Of a stretch of 36,190 bases of DNA, positions 35,717-36,190 are shown in pieces. Under the pieces are notes generated by a model, which was not told the DNA's origin, made no database searches, and was given only the letters and a program-made list of their open reading frames with translations. Source of the DNA: a bacterium (lineage in GTDB: Bacteria > Patescibacteriota > Saccharimonadia > Saccharimonadales > JAUPVS01); contig JAKOXV010000019.1 of NCBI GenBank assembly GCA_029780855.1, positions 1-36,190 on the forward strand. Direction: 5' to 3'. Numbering within the stretch: the stretch's first letter is position 1; each line of letters opens with the position of its first letter. A program made the position numbers and the translations under genes.

Positions 35717-36190
35717 ATGAAGCACAGCGTGACTGAATTGAAATTAAAAAATGGCGCCCAGGGATTAATTGTCCATATTCCGGACGCCACTGTTATGACT
35801 TTTGATTTCAACTTTCGCGCGGGTGAGTATTTGGTCGAACGAGAAAAGTGGGAAACCCCGCACCTCATGGAACACCTACTGCTCGGCGCCAATCAGCTTG
35901 TTCCAAAGGCCCGTAAGTTTCAGGCAGAATTTGAGAAAAACGGCGCCTATTCTAACGCTTCCACTGGAACGTACGACATTACCTACGAAGCCGAATGCGC
36001 CGACTTTGAGTGGGATCGTATCCTGGGACTACTGCTAGTAGCTGTCTCCAAACCGCTGTTTTTACAGGAAGAATTTGAAGCCGAATTTGGCAATGTCCGC
36101 GAAGAACTAACGGCCCGTTCAAACAGTCATTTCCGCCACTTGAGCCTGGCACTTCGTCAAGCCTATGGGTTTAGGGTGATGACCGACCAA
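35717..36190 (+). CDS. M16 (insulinase/pitrilysin) family peptidase, N-terminal part; runs off the window
   Basis: Open frame from ATG 35717 to the last base (158 codons), absent from the ORF track; inverted zinc motif HLMEH at 35861-35875; typical ELKLKNGAQGLIVHIP start. Confidence 0.8.
   Translation, partial: MKHSVTELKLKNGAQGLIVHIPDATVMTFDFNFRAGEYLVEREKWETPHLMEHLLLGANQLVPKARKFQAEFEKNGAYSNASTGTYDITYEAECADFEWDRILGLLLVAVSKPLFLQEEFEAEFGNVREELTARSNSHFRHLSLALRQAYGFRVMTDQ

Noticed and set aside
35380-35892. 170-aa minus-strand ORF across the secA end and M16 start
   Set aside because: Antisense to two well-supported plus-strand genes; Ser/Arg-rich shadow.
1-36190. Alternative genetic code (UGA as Gly) as in some CPR phyla
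   Set aside because: TGA ends serS and orf129 at ATGA overlaps and ORFs are full length with the standard code.

Overview
The window is a gene-dense, mostly plus-strand bacterial chromosome segment. Gene content (class I LysRS, contracted rpsB-tsf-frr-uppS-rseP cluster, small housekeeping operons, TGA read as a stop) suggests a Patescibacteria/CPR genome, possibly Saccharibacteria; this is inference, not proven here. About 37 CDSs are supportable. They include a large membrane-anchored surface protein with an internal S74 self-cleaving chaperone domain, ParA/ParB, signal peptidase I, an LCP protein, HtrA, PrmC/RF1/L31, a 7TM-type histidine kinase, S2/EF-Ts/RRF/UppS/RseP/CPBP protease, ProRS, GreA, class I LysRS, MsrA, a heliorhodopsin, rRNA methyltransferases, a PD-(D/E)XK protein, a SemiSWEET-like protein, SerRS, HPF, SecA and a truncated M16 peptidase. 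The most interesting item is a compact msrA-heliorhodopsin unit (26140-27519), with an upstream terminator, its own promoter and SD, and a 7-bp gene gap. Other items of note: a candidate switching RNA leader upstream of orf129-proS (20552-20637), the S74 surface protein, apparently leaderless promoters, and promoters overlapping terminators. No tRNA, rRNA, CRISPR array or transposon was recognised.
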